Assembly: GCF_021191705.1 (NCBI RefSeq)
Contig: NZ_JAIWPU010000012.1
Coordinates: 62,001 to 126,000 of the forward strand
Origin: Proluteimonas flavola
GTDB taxonomy: Bacteria; Pseudomonadota; Gammaproteobacteria; Xanthomonadales; Xanthomonadaceae
DNA: 64,000 nt
Direction of reading: 5' to 3'
The stretch's first letter is position 1, and each line of letters begins with the position of its first letter. This document shows, piece by piece, positions 59,389 to 64,000 of the stretch. The translations under genes and the position numbers were made by a program. A model generated the notes under the pieces. It was not told the origin of the DNA, ran no database searches, and saw only the letters and a program-made list of their open reading frames with translations.

Positions 59389-59556
59389 CGTCCACGGCCG
59401 GGCACATTGGACGCAGCCCTGGAAAAATTCAGAAGTCGGACCTGTGTACGGATCTTTCGCGATGGTGGGAAGGTGGGCTGCGCGAGTTCCGGGAAGGTAG
59501 ACGTCCGCTACCCCGTCGCTCGCCTCTACAGCCCTCCAAGCGCCGCGCAGTCCGCC

Positions 59557-60702
59557 CTACTCCAGCGGGATGCGCAAAATGCTCTCTACGCCACTTGCGG
59601 TATAGGTTTTGGTGAACGGCGTCTTGACCGTGACGTAGAGCGCCGTGCCGTCTGCCGAGAGCGCAAGGCTGTTCGGATTGGGGCCTGCGCGCACAGTGCG
59701 CTTGGTCTCATGCGTGTCCGCGTCGACGATGGTCACGGTGCCCTGGTCGCGGTGCGTGATATAGAGCTCGCGGCGGGCGGCATTGAACAGGATGCCCATC
59801 GAGTCGCCGGCATCGGCGATCTCGCCGACCTTGCGGCCGGTCTCCGGGTCGACGATCAGCGTGGTCTTGAGCTGCGAATGGTCGGTGACGTAGAGCAGGT
59901 TCTTCTCCGCGTCGAGCGCCATGTTCAACAGCAACGCCGGGGTGTCGCCGGCCGGCTTGAAGCGATGCGTGATGCGAAGGCGCTCGGGATCGATGCGCAG
60001 AATCTCGCCACTGCCGTTGGCTGCATAGAGATCGCCATTGCCCGGATGCAACATCAGGCCGGTGAGCCATTTGCCGGCGTTGCTGATCGTATGGCGCAGT
60101 TCGAGCGTACGTGCGTCGACGACCCAGATCACCGCCGGATCACCGACCGCGCCGACGTACAGCAGGTCGCGACCGCGGTCATAGATGACCTGCCGCGGCC
60201 CATAGCGGTGCCCCTGGCTGTCCTTCTCGTCGTCGAAGCGCAGGCGTGCGACGACGGTGTTCGACTCCAGGTCGATCGCGGTGAGTGCGTGGTCGAGGCT
60301 GTTGGTGGCGAACAGCCGCTTGCCGTCCGGCGAGAGCGTCAGGCCGAGGTTGCGCATGTCGGTGTGGATCGCGCCGATGGGCTGCAGCGTGGCCGGGTCG
60401 AGCCTGTAGACGACGCCGCCGGTCACGTTGGGAATCGACAGAGCCGAGGCCACATAGACCGCACCATCGTGCGGGTTGCTGACGACTTCGTAGATGCCGC
60501 GGGTGAGTTCGCGGTAGATCACGCCGTCGTCGATCACGGTGCCGGTGGCCGGCTCGACGGGGAGCGCAGGCGTGAAAGCCGGTGCAGCCGCGGTGGGCTC
60601 GGCTGCGCCGGCAATCGTCGCCAGACCCAGGGCACACACGGTGGCCAGGGCGCGGATGCGCGGGTGGCGTGGCGCAGGGGTACGAAGGATGTTCGAGCGC
60701 AT
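59557..60702 (-). CDS. YncE-like exported beta-propeller protein
   Basis: 381-aa protein with a signal peptide (RALATVCALGLATIAGAA) and repeated YVTN-type blades (DGAVYVAS, GKRLFATNSLDHALTAID, RDLLYVGAV, NLLYVTDH, RELYITHRD, GTALYVTVK). E. coli YncE is an iron-regulated periplasmic propeller encoded next to a TonB receptor, and the present gene is likewise 53 nt downstream of a siderophore receptor. Role in the envelope unknown. Probably one transcript with the receptor. Confidence 0.88.
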   Translation of the reverse strand: MRSNILRTPAPRHPRIRALATVCALGLATIAGAAEPTAAAPAFTPALPVEPATGTVIDDGVIYRELTRGIYEVVSNPHDGAVYVASALSIPNVTGGVVYRLDPATLQPIGAIHTDMRNLGLTLSPDGKRLFATNSLDHALTAIDLESNTVVARLRFDDEKDSQGHRYGPRQVIYDRGRDLLYVGAVGDPAVIWVVDARTLELRHTISNAGKWLTGLMLHPGNGDLYAANGSGEILRIDPERLRITHRFKPAGDTPALLLNMALDAEKNLLYVTDHSQLKTTLIVDPETGRKVGEIADAGDSMGILFNAARRELYITHRDQGTVTIVDADTHETKRTVRAGPNPNSLALSADGTALYVTVKTPFTKTYTASGVESILRIPLE

Positions 60703-60755
60703 GGGAAGTCCTCGGATGAGAAGGGCCGCGGCCGGCAGGCGCCGGCCGGACGGAC

Positions 60756-62939
60756 TCAGAAGGTGTAGGTGAAAGTCAGCTGGCCATTGCGCTTCTCGCC
60801 GTACGCGCCGTAGCCGTTGATCTGCGCGAGGTATTCCTTGTCGAGCAGGTTATTGGCGTTCAACTGCACCGCGAACTGCGGCGCCAGCTGGTAACGCACG
60901 AACGCGTTGACCAGTGCGTAGCTCGACTGCTCGAAGCGACCGTAGGCCGGTACCGGGTAATGGATTCCGTTCTGCCAGTTCACGCCGCCGCCGAAAGTCA
61001 GTTCTGTTGCGCTGCGCGGGGTGTAGCTGGTGAACGCCTTGAGCGTGGACTGCGGCAGGCGCGGATTGACGTCCGCACCGTCGGCGTCCTTGGCCACGTA
61101 GCGCGAGGCGCCGAAGGTCGCGTTCCAGCCCGGCGCCAGTTCGCCGTTGAGCTCGAACTCGAAGCCGCGGCTCACGGTGCCCCGCGCCGCGGTGTAGGCG
61201 AACTCGTCCGGTCGCGACGGGATCGGCTCGCCAGTGAGCTGCGCCACGTTGTCCTGCTCGATGCGGAACACCGCCAGCGAGGCGTTGAGGCGGTCGTCGA
61301 ACCAGGCGCCCTTGACGCCCACCTCGTAGCTCTTGCCGTCGACCGGATCGAGATAACTGCCGTCGCGGCCGCGCGCGACCTGCGGCTGGAAGATCTCGGT
61401 GTAGCTGGCGTAGGTCGACCAGGTGTCGTCGATGTCGAACACCAGACCCGCGTACGGGGTGACGGCGTCGTGCGAGCGGTCTTCGCCTTCGCTCTCGCTC
61501 TCCCACTCGGTGTAGCGCGCGCCGACGATGAGCTTCAGCGGGTCGGCCAGCGACAGGCGGGTGGCGACATATCCAGCCTTCTGGGTGATCGTGCCTTCGC
61601 TCGACAGTGCCAGCGGATTCCACGCGGGCTGCGCGATCTTGCCGGTCCAGCCGAGGTAGCTGTCGAAGGGATCCCAGGCGAGGTCCGGTCCGCCGATCTG
61701 GTAGTCGCCGTAGTTGGCGTACTCGCGCCTGTTGTAGCTCGCACCGGCCATCAACTGGTGCTCGCGGCCGAAGGCCTGGAACGGCCCTTCGACGTAGCCG
61801 TCGAGTGCGTCCACTTCGCGCTGGGTGTTGTAGAAGCCCGCGGACGGCGAGATCCCTGTGCCGGTGACTGGATCGAAGAACGACTCGCCGGTGCTCCAGT
61901 CGTTGTAGGCCGGGTAGAAGAGCTTGTCGTCGGCACTGGTCTTGTCGTGGGTTGCGCCGAGCTTGATCGACCAGCCGTTGGCGAAGGCGTGCTGCAGCGT
62001 CGCGAAGGCGCGCTTGCTGGTGGTGTCCCAGTAGGTCCAGTCGGGCGAGGGATTGAACGAGACGGGATAGCCGGTCGAGCTGCCATCGGAGAACACCATC
62101 GGGAACCCACCCCAGGTCGCCCCGTTCGCGCGCTTGTGCTGGTAGTCGTAGCCCACGCTGAGCTGGGTGTCGGGCGTCAGGTCGGCATCGATCACGACGT
62201 AGCCCAGCTGCTTGCGCTGGCTGTAGCGCTCCATCTGCGCATCGGTCTCGAGATAGCTGCCGATCGCGCGGGCGCGCACCGTGCCGCTGGCGTTGAGCGG
62301 CGTGGTCACGTCCACGGTCGTACGGGTGCGTCCCCACTCGCCGACGTTGAGCGACACGCTGCCGGTGAGTTCCGCGCTGTCGGCGTGCTTGCGGATCAGG
62401 TTGACCGAGGCCGACGGATTGCCCGCCCCGCTCAGCAGGCCGGTCGCGCCGCGCACGATTTCCACGCGGTCGTACAGCGCCAGGTCGAGCCCGGAGTCGC
62501 CATAGCTCCAGTTCTGCACCATTTGCGTGGGCAGGCCGTCGAACTGGTAGCTGTCGATGTAGAAGCCGCGCGCGTAGAACTCGGTGCGCTCGCTGTCGGA
62601 TTGCGTGCTGCTGACGCCGGTGGTGTTGGCCAGCACGTCGATGATGTCGTCGAGGTTCTGGTCCTGGATGCGCTCGTGGCTGATGATGCTGACCGATTGC
62701 GGAATCTCGCGCGGCGCGAGGTTGAAGCGGGTGCCGGCCGTGGTCCTGCGCACGCTGTAGCCTTCGGCACGCTCGCCTTTGACGACCAGCCGGTCGAGCG
62801 TCGTTACGTCCTCCCCGCTGCTCGCCGTGTCCTTCGCCAAAGCGGAGGCGGAGAGCATTGCGCATGAGGCGATCAGCAGCGCCTGCGAGAGACGGTGGCG
62901 GCGGAAACGGCGCATGCAGGCATCAAAGGGGCGATTCAT
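60756..62939 (-). CDS. TonB-dependent siderophore receptor (FpvA/FhuE type)
   Basis: 727-aa outer-membrane receptor. Signal peptide, TonB-box-like LDRLVVKG, plug domain with IPQSVSIISHERIQDQ and VEIVRGATGLLSGAGNPSASVN, barrel, and terminal Phe (LTFTYTF). This plug signature is typical of hydroxamate or mixed ferric-siderophore receptors. A Fur-box-like site lies at 63166-63180. Followed by the YncE-like gene. Confidence 0.93.
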   Translation of the reverse strand: MNRPFDACMRRFRRHRLSQALLIASCAMLSASALAKDTASSGEDVTTLDRLVVKGERAEGYSVRRTTAGTRFNLAPREIPQSVSIISHERIQDQNLDDIIDVLANTTGVSSTQSDSERTEFYARGFYIDSYQFDGLPTQMVQNWSYGDSGLDLALYDRVEIVRGATGLLSGAGNPSASVNLIRKHADSAELTGSVSLNVGEWGRTRTTVDVTTPLNASGTVRARAIGSYLETDAQMERYSQRKQLGYVVIDADLTPDTQLSVGYDYQHKRANGATWGGFPMVFSDGSSTGYPVSFNPSPDWTYWDTTSKRAFATLQHAFANGWSIKLGATHDKTSADDKLFYPAYNDWSTGESFFDPVTGTGISPSAGFYNTQREVDALDGYVEGPFQAFGREHQLMAGASYNRREYANYGDYQIGGPDLAWDPFDSYLGWTGKIAQPAWNPLALSSEGTITQKAGYVATRLSLADPLKLIVGARYTEWESESEGEDRSHDAVTPYAGLVFDIDDTWSTYASYTEIFQPQVARGRDGSYLDPVDGKSYEVGVKGAWFDDRLNASLAVFRIEQDNVAQLTGEPIPSRPDEFAYTAARGTVSRGFEFELNGELAPGWNATFGASRYVAKDADGADVNPRLPQSTLKAFTSYTPRSATELTFGGGVNWQNGIHYPVPAYGRFEQSSYALVNAFVRYQLAPQFAVQLNANNLLDKEYLAQINGYGAYGEKRNGQLTFTYTF

Positions 62940-63165
62940 TCAGAGCTCCGGAAAAAATACATCCCGCCTCGTGCGGCCGCGGAAGCAGCCCGGCACGGGC
63001 GGTAGAACGCAATGGTGTTCCTGGTGGACTGCTGGCTATCGGACAGCACGCGCGGCAGGTGCAGACCACTGCGCAGGTGCATCCGTGGCTGACGATTGAA
63101 CGACGCTTGAGCGCCGTCGGTCGGCAGCGAGACGCGCGCAGCCGGTGACCGACCGCCATCTTAAC

Positions 63166-63180
63166 TGATAACTATTCTCG
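63166..63180 (-). promoter_or_regulatory. Fur-box-like site
   Basis: On the minus strand CGAGAATAGTTATCA matches the 7-1-7 Fur consensus TGATAATNATTATCA at 11 of 14 fixed positions. It is about 230 nt before the receptor ATG, so the promoter would be distal. Confidence 0.55.
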
Positions 63181-63386
63181 ATTGCGGAATCAGCGGCAAG
63201 CGGAAGCGGCGGACTGCGGCATCGAGGACAACACAACGCGTGACCGGGGTACTGAACCGAGAAAGCGGGACGTCGGTACCCCTGTCCCGCTTCGCCACGA
63301 TTTCTGCGCACTTCGAATGCAGCGCCGGACAGCACCGCTCTGTCGGGATCGGCACCCGGTCAGACCATGTCTCCACGCGGCCATGT

Positions 63387-63416
63387 AAAGAAGCCCCGCC
63401 AAGGCGGGGCTTCTTT
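63387..63416. terminator. Intrinsic terminator downstream of purA
   Basis: AAAGAAGCCCCGCC-AA-GGCGGGGCTTCTTT: perfect 14-nt arms with T-rich flanks, 34 nt past the purA stop; functional in both directions. Confidence 0.9.
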
Positions 63417-63449
63417 CTCATCTCCGGTGACGATTCGCTTGATGACCCA

Positions 63450-64000
63450 TCAGGCGAACGGATCCTGCAATACCATCGTGTGCGCCCGGTCCGGGCCGGT
63501 GCTGACGATGCTGATCGGACACCCGGCCAGTTCTTCCAGCGCCCGCAGGTAGGCGCGTGCGGCGGCGGGCAGCCTGTCCCACTCGGTGATGCCGTGGGTG
63601 GTCTCTTCCCAGCCCGGGAACTCGAGATACACGGGCGTGCACTCGTCCCAGCCGGCGGCGTCGAGCGGGGCGTATTCGGTGCGCTTGCCGCGGTACTCGT
63701 ACGCGATGCAGATCTTCAGCGTCTTCATGCCGTCGAGCACGTCGAGCTTGGTGATGCACAGTCCGGAGATGCCGTTGATGGCGACGGCGCGCTTGAGCGC
63801 GACGATGTCCATCCAGCCGCAGCGACGCGGACGGCCGGTCGAGGCGCCGTACTCCTGGCCACGGTCGCGGATGCCCTGCCCGATCTCGTCGTCGAGTTCG
63901 GTCGGAAACGGGCCACCGCCCACGCGCGTCGCATACGCTTTGGCAATGCCGAGCACGTAGTCGATCGCGTCCGCGCCCACGCCCGCACCGGCCAGCGCAC
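63450..64000 (-). CDS. purA: Adenylosuccinate synthetase, C-terminal part (cut by window edge)
   Basis: The final 182 codons plus stop of purA. Recognisable segments: AYATRVGGGPFPTEL, GRPRRCGWMD, LTKLDVLDG-like (ITKLDVLDGMKTLKI), LEFPGWEETTHGI and the C-terminal substrate-binding SIVSTGPDR. PurA joins IMP and aspartate with GTP to form adenylosuccinate in AMP synthesis; cytoplasmic. The N-terminal GTP-binding part is outside the window. Stop followed by a strong terminator. Confidence 0.96.
   Translation of the reverse strand, partial: ALAGAGVGADAIDYVLGIAKAYATRVGGGPFPTELDDEIGQGIRDRGQEYGASTGRPRRCGWMDIVALKRAVAINGISGLCITKLDVLDGMKTLKICIAYEYRGKRTEYAPLDAAGWDECTPVYLEFPGWEETTHGITEWDRLPAAARAYLRALEELAGCPISIVSTGPDRAHTMVLQDPFA

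Larger units (their letters stand above)
62940..63449. other. 510-nt region between siderophore receptor and purA
   Basis: Contains the receptor promoter, the Fur-like box and the purA terminator. No gene is supported. Confidence 0.6.

Overview
The window is very GC-rich, almost fully coding DNA and looks chromosomal. It suggests a gammaproteobacterium of the Xanthomonadaceae/Lysobacteraceae type (Lysobacter, Luteimonas, Stenotrophomonas relatives). The reasons are three large TonB-dependent receptors, many exported peptidases, REP-like GTGGGAGCGCGC hairpins, and the style of PurA and the sensor kinase. The exact genus is inference. No rRNA, tRNA, CRISPR array, phage or insertion sequence was found.

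Region 1 (28-18855) is an envelope-stress type cluster built on MoxR, DUF58 and VWA (Bat/aerotolerance-like) proteins. On the minus strand the order is response regulator, MoxR ATPase, then a 506-aa membrane protein, DUF58 protein, BatA-like protein with a degenerate VWA, VWA protein with an intact MIDAS, a 1,878-aa exported TPR protein, and finally a sensor histidine kinase. Five of these genes are joined by 4-nt overlaps or very short gaps. A secreted M16 metalloprotease gene faces the other way between MoxR and the rest. The kinase and regulator genes sit at opposite ends, 17 kb apart. A GTGCAAG-N4-GTGCAAG direct repeat (11-bp period) lies before moxR and before the TonB receptor at 18945-21953, with a degenerate copy before the 506-aa membrane protein gene. 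This points to one regulon.

Region 2 (18945-29553) holds that receptor, a decayed DUF763 remnant, a second TonB receptor coupled to a Tat-exported GH127 beta-L-arabinofuranosidase (a small glycan-use locus), and an exported MetX-like alpha/beta hydrolase. A higBA toxin-antitoxin pair follows (29657-30245).

Region 3 (30363-47584) is a hydroxyproline and peptide catabolic locus. 4-Hydroxyproline epimerase, a three-part D-hydroxyproline dehydrogenase, a DapA-family deaminase and a 2-oxoglutarate-semialdehyde dehydrogenase give the full route from trans-4-hydroxy-L-proline to 2-oxoglutarate. Downstream on the same strand are an M24 aminopeptidase, an amino-acid permease, an S9 dipeptidyl peptidase and a DUF885 hydrolase. 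A divergent PAS-AraC regulator is the probable controller. A second, very similar DUF885 gene lies beyond a nitrilase-family amidase.

Region 4 (47823-54437) encodes a periplasmic molybdenum aldehyde oxidoreductase (PaoABC type) with its XdhC-type maturation factor, then a LysR regulator and a RidA protein. Region 5 (54724-62939) has a lipoprotein sorbosone-type dehydrogenase with a DUF2231 membrane partner, a formate/nitrite-family channel, an amidase, a YncE-like propeller and a siderophore receptor with a Fur-box-like site. The window ends inside purA.
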